Source of the DNA: Mangifera indica
Taxonomy: Eukaryota > Streptophyta > Magnoliopsida > Sapindales > Anacardiaceae
Assembly: GCF_011075055.1 (NCBI RefSeq)
Contig: NC_058151.1
Span: 2,400,001 to 2,464,000, forward strand
Length of the DNA: 64,000 nucleotides
Direction of reading: 5' to 3'
The position numbers and the translations under genes were made by a program. Positions 24,099 through 36,879 of this stretch are shown here, piece after piece (position 1 is the stretch's first letter; each line of letters starts with the position of its first letter). The notes under the pieces were generated by a model that saw only the letters and a list, made by a program, of their open reading frames with translations, did no database searches and had not been told where the DNA came from.

Positions 24099-24339
24099 TA
24101 AATTTTAATTGCATTTACTGGGACTGACAAAAGGACTTCAAACGTCAGTGGGAGATCAGAGAGCAGTTATTCGCCCACAGGAAAAAAAGGAAAATCATTG
24201 AAAGAAAATAGCTGTTTTGGAAAACCGCTTTTAGTTTGTTTCATCAACTTATTAAATATTTTTTAATATTTAAGGATTTAATTAAATATTAATTTATCAG
24301 TAATTTAAAAAATTTTAATTATGCAATTATACTATAATA

Positions 24340-24455
24340 TAAAAATAATATTTTATATATTTTTAATATATAATTTAAATATAAATAATATATTATTATA
24401 TAATTAAATATTATTTTATTTTAATTTAAAATTATTTAGTGGATAAAAAATAATA
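24340..24455. repeat. Worn fold-back MITE copy upstream of CCB2
   Basis: Reads TTTTAATATATAATTTAAAT, ATAAATAATATATTATTATA, then TTATTTTATTTTAATTTAAA. This is the core signature of the small fold-back family. It ends about 240 bases before the CCB2 start codon. Confidence 0.4.
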
Positions 24456-24683
24456 TTATAATTTATTAGGATTTTAAAATCAATCACAGTAACCACCCAC
24501 CTCGCTTGTCGCGTGGTTACACATTGCGGCTCTATAGATAGGTAAGTTTTTTTATGGTGCTACGGCAGTCTATGACGCTTTTTGACGCCTGATGCAGGGA
24601 TACTACAGTAATATTGTAAATAAACAACCAAAATTCATTCATCTCTCTCAGAAAGAAGCCCTCACAAACAGAGAAATAAAAGA

Positions 24684-27104
24684 ATGAGCATCCACTTATC
24701 CAGCCCGTTAATTCAGTTTAAAATTCCAATCAAATCTCGCGCCAAAACCAGAATTAAATCATCATCAATATCTGCCCGCCTTGACAGTTCACAACAGCCA
24801 GACCAACAACTCAATCTCTCCGTTCTTCGCTTCACATTTGGTAACTCAAATAAATGTACATGCTTGCATTTTTTTTTTTTTGAATTTCTATTTCCTAAAT
24901 TTGGACGCTTCTGTTTGGTTACAGGTATACCCGGATTCGACGAGTCGTATCTCCCGAGATGGATCGGCTACGGCTTTGGCTCGCTTCTGGTGTTGAATCA
25001 TTTCGTATTCTCAAATTCTGTTACCTCAGCGCAGCTGGTTAGCTAACTGCCTTACTCTGTTTTTTTTCTTGCTGGTTTAATTTCAATTTGAATTTTTTCG
25101 GAATTTTTATTTTTGCGTGCAGAGATCAGAGGGGCTTGGTCTTTCATTGGCTGCATTTTCTGTTGCACTTCCTTACCTCGGTAAATTTCTCAAGGTAATT
25201 CTACGTATTTATGTATATGTATTTTCGTTTTGTTGTTTTTGTTTGTAATTTTCTCTTTTTCATGAATTTGAACATATTACTTGTGCTAGCCTAAAAAATC
25301 TATGGCCTGATATGAGTTTCAAAAGACCAGATACGTTGTGAGTTTCAAGATTTTTTAAATTTAAAAATGACGAAAACACATTTGCTAGTAAAATTACTGA
25401 TAAATTAGGTTAGCTTTGGTAACCAAACACCGTAAAATTGTGATTATAGACTGGTCGTAATATCATCAATTTTGAAGTTGTGTTAAAAATACTAATCCCA
25501 AACCTGCTGAGTAGAAACGACTAAAGAATAATATGTGGTTTCCCTTTTTTTTTTTCCTTGTTTTTATTTTTCAAGTTTATTTGACTAGGACAAGGTAATG
25601 CTTGCCAATTAATGCAACGATGTGGGAAACCATGCAGGGTGCTACTCCAATGGATCAGAAAATTCTTCCTGAAAGCACCGACCAAATTTTTGTAATGTCA
25701 CAAAATATCTCAGATACTTTGAAGGAGGATTTGGCTTGGGCTACCTATGTTTTGTTGCGCAATACTAACTCCATATCTGTGGTATTTTCAACTATAACCT
25801 TTCATGGAATATGGTATTGGGTGCTCCATTTTTATTTGTAGCTTTAGCTATATGCTTGTTATTGGTAATTTTCAGTTGATATCATTTCGAGGTGAGTTAT
25901 GCATACGTGGCTACTGGAGCACTCCAGATGGTTTAGCTAAATCTCAACTAGTTGAATGGTTTGAAAGACAGATTGAGAAGATTGGCTTATCTGATTTGAA
26001 GGAGAGCCTCTATTTTCCTCAGAGTGCTGGTAAAAGCTGGTCTTTGCTCTAGAAAAAGTAGTATTATGTATTGGAATATTGTCTCTCTGTTTTTTTTTTT
26101 TTTAAAATAAAATTTCATGCATCAGTAATAAATAGGAACGGTTCTTGAAAAATATTCTACAAAATTATCTTCTTACAATGTGCAGAGATTAAAAATTCTC
26201 TGTCTGCATATTAGCTAAAAAAACACTTGACATTAAAAAATTAGTTGATTTAATAATCAAAAGGTTGGGAAGTCGTAATATGAGGCACTTTGTGGTCCAT
26301 GTCCAAAAGTAGGAGAGTGCTTCATTATTAAATTTCTATCTTAGATTTAATACTGTCTCTTGGTTATGTTTCTGTTATTTTGATTTCTGGCTTGCATGAA
26401 ACTGAGGTTGGAAAGGTTCTATTGCCTGCAATTCCTATCAACAAAAGGCCTATATTTGATACTAGCTTTGATTCCCTTTATTTTTCGAGACCATTCCTTT
26501 TATATAGTAATTTATTTTGTGTTTATTTTTGGTTGCAACTGTTCTTGTGAAAAATGATAAACCGGAGAGTCTCACCTTTGTTATGCTCCAATAAGGCTCA
26601 CTGTCACCGTCTAACTTTCTTTGTGTTTTTGAGATATATGTGTCTGTCTTGCTAAGCTAATTAATTAATTGCAATTTTTTTAGTTTTGTCTGTTTTTAAG
26701 CAAAATATAAGTGACTTATTCTGATCAATTTGCATGTTTTCGGCAGGATGTCTGTCTTTTTCATATTCACATTAGTTTCTTATAATAATGGTGCTAATTG
26801 CCTAGTGCTTATAGTTGACTGTTTGTCACTTACATGGTCATTTATTTGTTTTATTCTAATTTTGTAGTGATATGAAAGTTTGATTAATTCTGCAGATTCT
26901 GGAATTTGGGAAATGCTTCCAAAGGAGACTTCTTCTCTCTTTGTACAACCAGTCATACAAACTCCAAATCCTAGTGCTGGTGAGATGGAAAAGATTGAAG
27001 GTTTTGTCCTACTGGCTTCTAGCATTCGTTATGCATATCGCGATAAAGATAGAGCCTGGATAAGAGCAATTGCTAACAAATTTAGAGGTAAAGCCTATGT
27101 ATAA
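24684..27104 (+). CDS. CCB2: CCB2, cofactor assembly of complex C (cytochrome b6 heme attachment)
   Basis: Six exons: 24684-24840, 24925-25037, 25123-25194, 25638-25781, 25876-26029 and 26896 to about 27104. Joins stay in frame and give about 282 residues. The N-terminal 40-odd residues are Ser/Arg/Lys-rich with no acidic residue, as in a chloroplast transit peptide. The body matches plant CCB2: LNLSVLRFTFGIPGFDESY, PRWIGYGFGSLL, a hydrophobic segment at about 66-82, a second at 95-113 (GLSLAAFSVALPYLGKFL), KEDLAWATYVLLRNT, GELCIRGYW and DKDRAWIRAIANKFRG. CCB2 works with CCB4 and CCB1/CCB3 in the thylakoid membrane to attach heme c(i) covalently to cytochrome b6, and so is needed for cytochrome b6f. 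The 3' end is uncertain: reading through gives GKAYV and TAA at 27102-27104, but G/GTAAAG after 27087 is also a good donor, and a short last exon may lie downstream. Confidence 0.92.
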
Positions 27105-28500
27105 ATTTGAAATGTGTTTAGGAATTCAGGTGCTGTGTATGCAATTAGCAATTAGGTGTGATTTTTTCAATTTATACCTCTTTTGACTAGGTCAAACCTT
27201 TAACAGATTTGGTGTCATTTTTCTAGTTTATTACTATCGGGAAGTTCATGACCCTTTTTTCATTTGAATTATTTTGTACATCAGCCTGGATTTACGTTTG
27301 CAGGACTTGCATGAAAAGAATGCCTAAAAGACCGATTGATCCATTTAAACCATGATTTTCTTGTAAGGTTCACTGGACAAGTGGTGGATTTTGTGTTCTC
27401 CAAGTGATAATTAGTAACTATTTATAGCACCATGGAAAAGTTTATCAGCCATAATGACTACAAGTTGCTAGTAGCATATTTGAGCCCTCAGGCTGAGTTT
27501 GATCCTTTTGTCTATATTACTGATAGATGGCAAGTGTTTGGCAAATTTGAAATGAATGCTAGCTTTAATTTGTGTTCTTCTTGTTATGAATCTATGTCTC
27601 ATTAACTTCTATTTCCTTTATTTCATTGATTTGGGCTTGCAATGGTATTATTAGTTACCTTGTTAATTTAGTATGAAGGGTCATTACTTTGATACAGTTG
27701 ACTAAATAAACTCAGCTTTTTTTATTTGGGAGGGGAGTTGGGAGATCCTTAGGTAGGATAGATAATGCATATATGATTGCTTAAGAAGAAATATAAGAGG
27801 AAAATAGTTGCTTGGAAAAGTAGAGTTGGCTATTGTACAAGATGTGAATCTCAGTATGACGTATATGTTTTAAATTATGAAACTGCAAGTGAATGATAGT
27901 TCCTGATTGCTGAAGCGATAACTTTGATAAAATTATGAACCAAATTTAACTCCTAAGATGACAGTGTGTAAATGGAGAACTTGATGCATGCTGGGTTGGA
28001 GTCCTAAGTTTTGAGACTCATGTTTTTCTGCTTATGTTATGGGTTCTTTGCAATCTTGTGGAGCTGCATGCTATATATATCAACATTGGCAGTCACATTT
28101 ATTCCTTTTTAATTGAATATGTAAATGGTCTTTTAATGTCTGGAAACAGCCCTCTTCATGTGATTGTGTCTGATTATGATAGTGAAAATTCCAACCGTTG
28201 AATCTCATTAATTTAATCAAACTACATTTCATAGTGAATGAAAATGACTGACCATGTTCTTCCTCTCTCACTCCACTTAAGCTTCTTTGCTCTACTATCT
28301 GACTACAGGATGATGTGGATCCTTAACTTAATCAATTTGAAGGTGTAGATCGTCACTGAGTAGATTGAAGAACACCTAAGTTCCTGCAAAAATTTCCACT
28401 AGCCATAACTGCTCCTGCTAATTGCACGACGATGTTGATTGTCTACTAAATTAACACTGAGTTTTTGTTATGAATCCAGGAGATTGAATCATTTGAGTTT
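27105..28500. other. Tail-to-tail gap between CCB2 and CRR1
   Basis: Convergent 3' flanks of the two chloroplast-factor genes. No independent open frame is credible. It may contain the CCB2 3'UTR or a short terminal exon. Confidence 0.5.
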
Positions 28501-31151
28501 CTACAAAAATTTCTCCAAACCATACACCAGATTCTGCCAAATAAAACAGGTAATTTAGATATATTTTTTTTTTGACTGACTGAAGCATAATATGCCCCAG
28601 GAAGGAGATGAAATATGGTGAGATTGATTTACCTTAAGATTTACAACCTTTCTAACAGCCATAATTAAGCCTGGCATGAGAGACTGAACATCTGTGATAT
28701 CATGCTTAACAGAGTAAACCTGCACCAGCATCATTTCTGGTTCAAAGGTAAGGAAAATAAAATATTCAAACAAGGTGTTAAAAAAAAGAATAAGGGAAAA
28801 GAGACCACCTCTCCTGGGCGAGAGAAGTAAACAGTTGTACTGGATGGAAGCCCTGGAAGGACCATACTATGCACACGAACCCCATCTTCTCCCAGGACTT
28901 GACCTCTTGCCTTAATACACAATGAATAATGAAATCATTTTATTTTTCCTAACCTCAGCTGTGTGAGGAGTTAAATTAAATAAAGCACAAGAAGCGAATC
29001 ATTATTTTATTTTAAATGGACATATGATTTTTTGAATTGTTGGCTTCTGTTAAATCATTTCCCTGACAATATGGTCTAATTACAGTAGCTTGTTTTCTTT
29101 GTAACTTTGTATAAACATTCATGATTTTCATTTGATTCCTGGAAAGATCTAATGTGGTAATATCATACCCTCACATCTGTTGAAATATCTTCTCTGTTGT
29201 AGATTTGACCAAGGTTTGAGAGATTGTTGGCAATTTGGTTGGCATCTGTTGACGGAAAATCCTGTGCATCCAAGACAATTTTATCATCAGTTCTTCATGC
29301 TTGAGGTCAGTTTTTTAAGTTTTGAGTTCAATGTGTACATCAAGTACAGCAGAGAATTGGAGACATATGAATGTAAGTTTCCCAATTAAATACTCTGATA
29401 CAAGAAAATTTATCTGTAGAGTGTGCAGAGCAATTAGGTGGAGCGTGTTCTAGACATAAATATAATACAATAAACAGAAAAATAATAATAAATGGTGAAA
29501 TTTGGGATGTCTAGATGATGTGATTTAAATTTGCATTCTTTTAGCATTTAGACACACAATAGACGCCCCTTGAGGTATAACCTTAACGTAAGTTGCTTAT
29601 TCTTCCTCTTCCTTTTGTAATCTTTGTGTGATAAACACATAAGTTGCTTGTATTAATAATATAAGATTTCTATTCACTCTAAATCCCAAAGACTGCATAG
29701 AGAGCTTATGACCTATCATCACGATATCTAGTGTAAAAAAAAGATGAAAATCAATTCAAAATATGGAGTTGTAGCTTGAGAATAATCTTTAAGCTAATGC
29801 ATAAAACGATTAAAGGCTTTGCTTTAGGAACTTGAGAGCTCTTATATGGGATGTTGGATTAAGTAAATTGCTTCACACACATTGCAAAGAACTCCATTGG
29901 GGGTTGAGTGAGGTATTAATATTTACTTGATTGAAAATTTGACATAAAAGAACTCAAATATCTTACTGTTGGATTGGGCCTTGATTCCACAATTTCTACA
30001 TTCTTGTAGTGGAAGGAAGCAGAAATGGCAGCTTGCTGGAGCAGAATGGATCCTATGGATAGAGTTGGTGCAATCAAGCAACCCTGACATGAATGCAACA
30101 CTGTGAAGAAGCAGAAGTAATTTGAAAAATGTTGAAGATGAATGGTGCAAGAATAGTGTAGCAGGAAAATAAAATGGATTTGAAATGTTAATAATCTCTC
30201 ACCCTGTGCTCACCATGGTGGCCTTCTCACAGAATGCAGATAATGCAGAAACTGTCTCTAGCTTTATCCGTGGTACGTGAACCACACTTCTCATGCCAAA
30301 TGCTGTTGCCTAGTTATTGATAGAAAGCACAAAGAAAGCTTTGATTTCTAGTGCTTAAAGCCACCAAATAGTTATACTATTCTCACTTCTCTGTCTGTCT
30401 ACAACATTAGAAACATTGGAAAAAAAATGTTTAAGAAATATCAAACCTGTTTCACATTGTCATAAACTGTATCAGGATCCGTGAAGTCGAGGACGACTCC
30501 TCTCGCTTTCGACTGCCAGAATTCCATGGACAGTTCATCTGAGAAATATAAGCTATAGCACAGTTTCAGAATCTGAGACCAGAAGGTGAGTATTTTACCT
30601 GAGATATGGAACCTAATACCATGGTGAGATCATTCATTATAGGAATTTCCATAGGCTCTTCCATGTCACATACCTACTTGGAAAAAGGAAACAAAACATA
30701 TATATTAAATTAGCATAGGCTGTTTGAGGCAAATAAGAAACCATTTGGAGAATTTCTTATTTATTTTATGATATCTGATTGAAACATAAAAATTGATTTG
30801 ATTAAGGAAAGAAGAAAAACCTTCCCAATATCTTCTCCTACAAAATGTGAGTCAACAGCACCAGCCACCTCCATTCCTCTAGCTTTAGTGACTGCTAGTA
30901 CTGCTGCTCTTCCTATTTCCTTTGCAGCTCCATTTACAATCACCTATACTTCCCAAATAGAAAGATTAGTTCCCTTACAAACAAAAGAAAGGAAAAAAAA
31001 GATGCGTGGTTTTGATTGGAAGAGAAATCCAACTGTTAACCTTGATATTACCCTGTGAGGGGTTCACTGAGCAAGAAACAAAACGCCTGGCTTTTATATC
31101 ATGCGAAATGTGATAGATTGTGCAATGAAATTGAGAGCTGAAGGCAGCCAT
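28501..31151 (-). CDS. CRR1: CRR1, dihydrodipicolinate reductase-like NDH assembly factor
   Basis: Ten minus-strand exons: 31041-31151, 30821-30943, 30599-30673, 30447-30512, 30214-30309, 29967-30083, 29169-29261, 28809-28910, 28633-28719 and 28501-28533. Every exon is a multiple of three and the product is about 300 residues, very near Arabidopsis CRR1. The first 35 or so residues (MAAFSSQFHC...RRFVSCSVN) fit a chloroplast transit peptide. Then comes a DapB-like Rossmann fold (VIVNGAAKEIGRAAVLAV, GAVDSHFVGEDIG, VVLDFTDPDTVYDNV, APTLSIGSILLQQAA). Where true DapB has E-H-H...K-x-D-x-P-S-G-T, this protein has VESRPNPTDFPSTDA, lacking the catalytic His pair and Lys. It ends NLVYGLEKFL. CRR1 acts in the stroma in building subcomplex A of the chloroplast NDH complex rather than in lysine synthesis. 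It faces CCB2 tail to tail. Confidence 0.95.
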
Positions 31152-31439
31152 TGCTAGTCAAAACACTGTTGCTAGTTCTCTGATTGTTTGGTGGGTAGTG
31201 TACTCCATGTTGATAAGGTTTGCTTAAATTCCAGGAGATAAGGTTTTGTGTTTCGATAGGGCTTGTTTGGAGGGAGTTCTGTGACACTGATTTGTGTGTC
31301 AGCATGTGCAATAGGAGAAATGGTTGGCAAAACAATATGTCTTAGACTGGTGTGAATTTTACTTGTTAATAACTTTTTGTCATGCCCAGCTAGAGATAGC
31401 AATGGGATGGATAGGGGTCAAATTCTATCTCCAATATAG

Positions 31440-31985
31440 GGATGATGAGAAATCCCTTCTCTCCCCAGTGAGTAAAATTTCTCCTCCCTCCCCTTCCCGT
31501 TAGTAAAATTTCTCTCTCCTCGTATATGTCCATGACAAAAATTTCCTACATTTTATCATCCTTCTGCCCTCTAGAAAAAATAATAAATATTTATTAGGTG
31601 TTATAATATATTTATAATAAGTGAAAATTTTAAAAGTAATTCACTATATAAGGTTTTATGAAATATGCAAAAGAAAAGATGAATCGGAGAAAGGACGAGT
31701 CAGAAATATATTTTTTCCCTTTTTGCATTGTCTTCGGCTATGGGGATTTTAGTTATTCTCGTTTTTGTCTCCATCTCTGTTATTATTAGATAATCCCTTT
31801 CTCATTCGAAAAGGGATGAGTTGAAAATCTATACCTAGTGGATTGAGACTAATAATTAAATAAGATGACAATTCAACTCATAAAATTAAATTTTCGGCTC
31901 ATCCTCTTTGAATGAGAAAGAGATAATCCAATAAAAATGAAGATGTAGACAAGAACGAGAATAATTAAAATTCTCGTATCAAAGA
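31440..31985. repeat. ATTCTC/GAGAAT dispersed repeat, two inverted copies
   Basis: Pyrimidine-rich CCTCCCTCCCCTTCCCGTTA, a TTATAATATATTTATAATAA core and TTCTCGTTTTTGTCTCCATC up to about 31830. A partial inverted copy at 31895-31980 (GAGAAAGAGATAATCCAATAA, GAACGAGAATAATTAAAATTC) then follows. The family is also present at 7.7, 9.7 and 47.1 kb. Confidence 0.5.
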
Positions 31986-31988
31986 TGG

Positions 31989-31995
<7 letters not shown>

Positions 31996-32050
<55 letters not shown>
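31996..32050. repeat. (TA)n microsatellite
   Basis: About 55 bases of alternating TA, adjoining the inverted ATTCTC-type repeat, upstream of CRR1. Confidence 0.95.
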
Positions 32051-32053
<3 letters not shown>

Positions 32054-32059
32054 TTCTTA

Positions 32060-33330
32060 GTCATCCTTTCTCCAATTCAACCTCTGTCTTGCATTTCAAG
32101 ATCTCATGGTCCAAAAAATAAAACTGTGTGTGACGGAAATGTACAATTATATGTGCTGCCATTATCTCGCCTATTTTGACAATTCAATGCTTGAAATTTA
32201 TGAGTGGGTTAAAGAATAATCAATTAATCAAAGTAAAACCTGTACCAATCATTTGAATTGAATGGTTATTTCCTGTTACTCTAATTATGTAATTACCTCA
32301 AAAAGCCAGCCTCTCTAGAACAGTGGATGATATTTCAGCCATTGAAATAGTGTAGAAAAGAGATCCCAATTGGTTGAGTTGACTTGATAGCCACTAGACA
32401 TCCTGGAACATCCCAATTCATGATGACCCCCCAATTAATATAATTTCCAGTTGATGATGAGCTGGTAAGCCTACGTGTTGAATAGTAACCTTAATTGGAG
32501 ATAATCACTTTATTTATAATATATATTTATATAAAAAATCAAGAGAAATCATAAAAGGAACTAATAATAACCATCTTATCTTATGGCCGAAAAAGTTGGC
32601 CAAAACCAAGTCTCACAGTAAGACACAGCACACCACAAATCCCAAATGTAATTATACTTTGATAAAATTATAATTTTATATCTTTAAATTTTGAAATTTT
32701 TGTTTTTTTTTTTAAATCTGTCTGTTAAATTTTTTATTAATTTTTTTAATTAAAGTTAGCAAAATAGAAAAAATCATGTGTCTTTACTGAACCTATGTAA
32801 AAGTTTCTTTCTAAAAAAGTTATAATTTTTTTATTTACCCCTAGTTAATTATTATAAAACATTAAAAATTATAAAAATAGGTCGACAATACTATTTCTCT
32901 CTAGTTGTTCCCAATTATGCACCACCATCAACTAGTAGTCGATGAATTTGCAGTTTCTTTGTTTAGATCTATTGTTGATGAGCTTCATTTTAGTTGAATT
33001 TTGTCACTTCCATTAACTACGGGACACCTCAATGTCTTCATAGGCCTCCAAACCTATTGAATCTATGTTAGATGTATTATGTTGACCAAGAAATGAGAAA
33101 GGAGAAGAATAAAGCGGGGAGATAAAAAGAAAAAATTATAAAATATTTAGGGTGAAAATATAATTTGTTTATATTATTAGTGATATAAGTGATATTAACT
33201 TTAATATAGATAACACAAAGTGTTTACATATAACATATGAATAAAAATACACTTTTTTAAATTTAGAAGGTGAAAAACACCATTTTATCGAAGTTAAGGT
33301 GGGCAATATATTTCCCGTTACAACATTTCC
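32060..33330. other. Intergenic with a degraded Mutator-like copy
   Basis: No gene. The right-hand edge at about 33255-33325 (TTTAGAAGGTGAAAAACACC, GAAGTTAAGGTGGGCAATAT) resembles the right terminus of the Mutator-like family. A possible left half starts near 32640. Borders and duplication are not visible. Confidence 0.35.
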
Positions 33331-33528
33331 AACAGCACATTATACCCCCATGATTATCTTTAGCTTACCATTAATTATTTATATCAAAATCTAGTGTAAT
33401 GAATTTCATTAACTAATAATTACTATAAATTAATACTTTACGTATACCTACTCTCGTTTCCTACCATCTCTTCTTATATACAAATCCCATTATGAAAATT
33501 CAATTAGATAACATATTCTAAAAATAAA

Positions 33529-34139
33529 GTTGGTAGTGTAGTGGATGAAGTGGACCTCAATATGAAGCTTTAAGTTAGATAATTGTCAAATTTCTAGAGG
33601 TGTAAAATTGTAAATAACATTTGTTTTCGTTAAAGACAAATAGGGTAAAAGAGAAAGGTAAAGAGACTAGTAAGTTCATTAGAAAGAGAGAAAGAGAGGC
33701 TAAAGACAAAAACATTTAGAGACGACGAAGTTCTCTCAAAAGTGGTGACGATTTCAAAACCCTAGAGGAGAAATGAAGGGTTTTCAAACTTTAAAAGGGA
33801 AAAAATTGTTAGATTTTTAAATTAAGGGAAAGAAATGTAATAAAATTTTAGTTTTTTTTAAATATTTTTAGTTAAATGACATTTTTTTTTACATGCATTA
33901 AACTATATTTTTATCTTTAACTCTAACAATAAATGTTAATATAATAATGAATATTTGAATTTTTTAATATTAACAGACGAAGGTTTGAGATTTTATCAAA
34001 TCTTGGGTGGGAATAACTCTTTTGGCTTTCTAAAAACATATAAGTCGGCAGAATAATAGTAGTGAATGATCTAAGCCTCAATACATAGCTTTAAGTTAGA
34101 TAATTGACCAAAATTTCTAGAGGGTGCAAAAATGTGAAT
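33529..34139. repeat. Direct repeat of about 85 bp flanking a Mutator-like right end
   Basis: Copy one at 33529-33614 and copy two at 34056-34139 share AGCTTTAAGTTAGATAATTG and TTTCTAGAGG(G)TG-AAAA-TGTAAATA with few differences. Between them is a GC-richer piece (GACGACGAAGTTCTCTCAAA) and at 33990-34026 the right terminus of a Mutator-like element (TCTTGGGTGGGAATAACTCT). This is too long for an ordinary target-site duplication. Confidence 0.55.
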
Positions 34140-34605
34140 ACACAATATTATATGTATTAAATTAAAAATATATAATTAGGTATTTAGATAATTTATTACT
34201 ATATTATTTGATATATTATTTTTTTATTAACTTGAGGAACCTAAGTTATGATAAACCTTAAGAGCCTGCAATCATGTGATTGGATATCATTTATTCTTAT
34301 TTTAAAATTATTTAATCACATTATAATATATTAATCAAATATTTAATTAAATATTCAAAATTGTGCATGTATAATTTTATTGATTATGGATAGAAAAGTA
34401 ATGGCATTCATTTCCCGTCTTGTTCCATTCCATCATTTTTCATGGCTTTAAATGCTACCTCAAATTGTTGCTTTATTATAGAAATATGTCAATTTTTATG
34501 GGTCTTCTTTTCTTGTTTAATTTTATTTACTCTTTCTTTTTTCATTTGGTAAACCCTATCAATATTTCCTACATTTTGTTTCTGGAAAGGCTAGGCTTTT
34601 AAAGA

Positions 34606-34763
34606 CAGTAAAACTATGTATACATATTTATGATACATAATTTTAATATATAAATAATGTATTATTATGTGATTTTGAATTAAATATAAAGTAACATTTA
34701 ATCACATGATAACAAATCATCTGTGTATATCAGTTATGTATAAAAAACTATGTATACGTATAA
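34606..34763. mobile_element. Fold-back MITE
   Basis: Left CAGTAAAACTATGTATACAT with ATTTATGATACATAATTTTAAT is mirrored by TTATGTATAAAAAACTATGT-ATACGTATAATT at the right. The middle GTGATTTTGAATTAAATATA pairs with TTTAATCACATGATAAC. Non-coding. Confidence 0.65.
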
Positions 34764-35794
34764 TTTCTCTTTTAAATATGTGACAATAAGATTTATAACT
34801 CACATGATATTAAAAATTTATTTTATTAAATATAATTGTATTTATTTGATAAAATAATTAATAATTGATAAAATTTAATAACTCTTTCTGATAAAAAGAT
34901 GTAACTTTATAATAAAAAAATGTGATTCTTTATATGGATGTAACTTTTAATGAGAAATTATAATTAACTTTATAAATATGAATTTGATCATCTCTCTACC
35001 TTTTATATTTATACACGACAAATTAACAATAACAATATAGAAATAGAAAAACTTATGTTTTTTTATTTATTATTGAGTCAAGGGATTAAGTAAGGGAAAT
35101 TAATATTCTTAAATTCTTAATCAATTTTCTTTATGATTGATATGTTTTAAAACACGATGAATCAATGTACTATCAGGGTGCAAAGATGTAATTTTTGTTG
35201 AATCACATTACGATAGATAAGATTTTATCAATCCCAAATATGATTTCAACGAAATTGCATCACTTGGGGTGTTGGTTTGGTTATTCTGTATTACTTAAAT
35301 CTCAATTAACACAAAGGCTAATGTGGTCAACATATTGCCTTGATTATTCCGATAATAGGTACATAGAAACACAAGTCAATAAAACTATATGCAAAAACAA
35401 TGATGTGTTATTATGTGAGTGAATGTTGTTTTGTCTGTAATTTTCGTTTATCGAATCATATGATGATATGTCGTTTTTTATGCACAAAATTATCCACATA
35501 ATACTATTTAACACAAATAATACAAAATTTTATGTTGGTTTGGTCATTCTTTCATTTTCTGATTTTGATATTTTCAGTGGTTGCATTATCCCTTTTATAA
35601 CTTTAATTAAGCAATTTGATAATCAAGTTTGAAGAGACCTCCCACCCTCCATTACTCTTTTAATTGGACACTAATTATTTAACTACTTTTAATCATAATT
35701 AAATTCATATGATCAAATTGAATCATCAAGTATAAATTCTAACTACTTCTATTAATGTGGCCAGCATATACCTCCATCAACTAGGTTTATATAA
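34764..35794. other. Intergenic, no gene recognised
   Basis: AT-rich, with an open frame of about 75 codons at 35195-35422 that shows no recognisable motif and no neighbouring exons. Confidence 0.4.
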
Positions 35795-36421
35795 GGCCAA
35801 ATAACTAATTGCCACCCAAGGTTTGATGAAATAATTATTCTTATCCGTTAAATTTAAAAAAATCAATTTTTTAGCTATCTGTTAAATTTTTAAACAACTT
35901 CTATTAACTTTTTTTTTTAAGCTGAATAATGTTTTGCTCCAAAAATTATTAAATAATTTTATACACAAATTTATATTAATTTCAATTAAAACTAATAAAA
36001 AAATTATTAATACAAATATAGATAAGAGTATCAAGACATTTAATTATATGTTTGAGGGTAAATTATAATTTTTAAAAATTTTTAGGATGTTAATAAATTT
36101 TTAAAATAAATAAAAGATATAAATGTCGTATTACAAACTATTAAAGTTATATTATATACTTCGAATATATAAGGTGAATATATAATTTTCTAAATAAAAT
36201 AATGAAAATAAACAATTACCCTAAATAAATTTTAAAAAAATAACATTGACATCCCCATAATATACCTCCAATATATATTTAAATAAAATAACATAAATAC
36301 CTTTTGAGTATTAAAATTGATAATTAATTTTGATAGATAGATGAAAAATTAGTTATTTTCAATTTAATAGGTGAGAATATGTCATTTCGTCAAATTTTGG
36401 GTATAAAATAGTCATTTTTTA
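35795..36421. mobile_element. Mutator-like non-autonomous element, AT-rich core
   Basis: Left end GGCCAAATAACTAATTGCCA then CCCAAGGTTTGATGAAATAA; right end in reverse reads AAATGACTATTTTATACCCA and AAATTTGACGAAATGACATA. Subterminal ATCAATTTTTTAGCTATCTGTT is mirrored too. Unlike the 4.2-kb copy, the core is AT-rich and not gene-like. The right terminal bases are eroded. Confidence 0.6.
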
Positions 36422-36484
36422 ATATAGGCTACGCTTACAAGTATAATGACTAATTTTCTTAATTTATCGACAATTAGTTTGAAT

Positions 36485-36640
36485 TAATAAAATTATATAT
36501 ACATATTTTTAATATATAATTTAGATATATAAATAATATGTCATATGATTAAATTATTTTAAAATAAAGATAAAATAACACTTAATTATATGATGATATA
36601 TCATATATATATATATATATATTTAAATTTTGTATCAAAT
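36485..36640. repeat. Worn fold-back MITE copy
   Basis: AATAAAATTATATATACATA, TTTTTAATATATAATTTAGA, then ATGTCATATGATTAAATTATTTT and the mirror AACACTTAATTATATGATGA. Matches the small fold-back family. A short (AT)n tract lies at its right side. Confidence 0.45.
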
Positions 36641-36879
36641 AGGCAGACATATAATATTGTTCAATTCGAATATTACATAGTTCTTTAAATATCTTTTGCT
36701 CACGTGAGTTGCAGGTGGCAGTGCCATGGTAATTGCATAAAACCAGTGGCAGACAATCAAAGCCAATATCCCGACCCAATTGGTCGGTAACATGTCTCCA
36801 ATCAAACGACTTCCCTAAACCCGAAATTTACTTAATAAATCATAATCTCAATTATTTATTAATTTTTTAATACAATACA

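Noticed and set aside
31873..32179. Tyr-Ile-rich frames on both strands
   Set aside because: Artefacts of a 55-base (TA)n tract; the same holds for the frame at 45112-45300.
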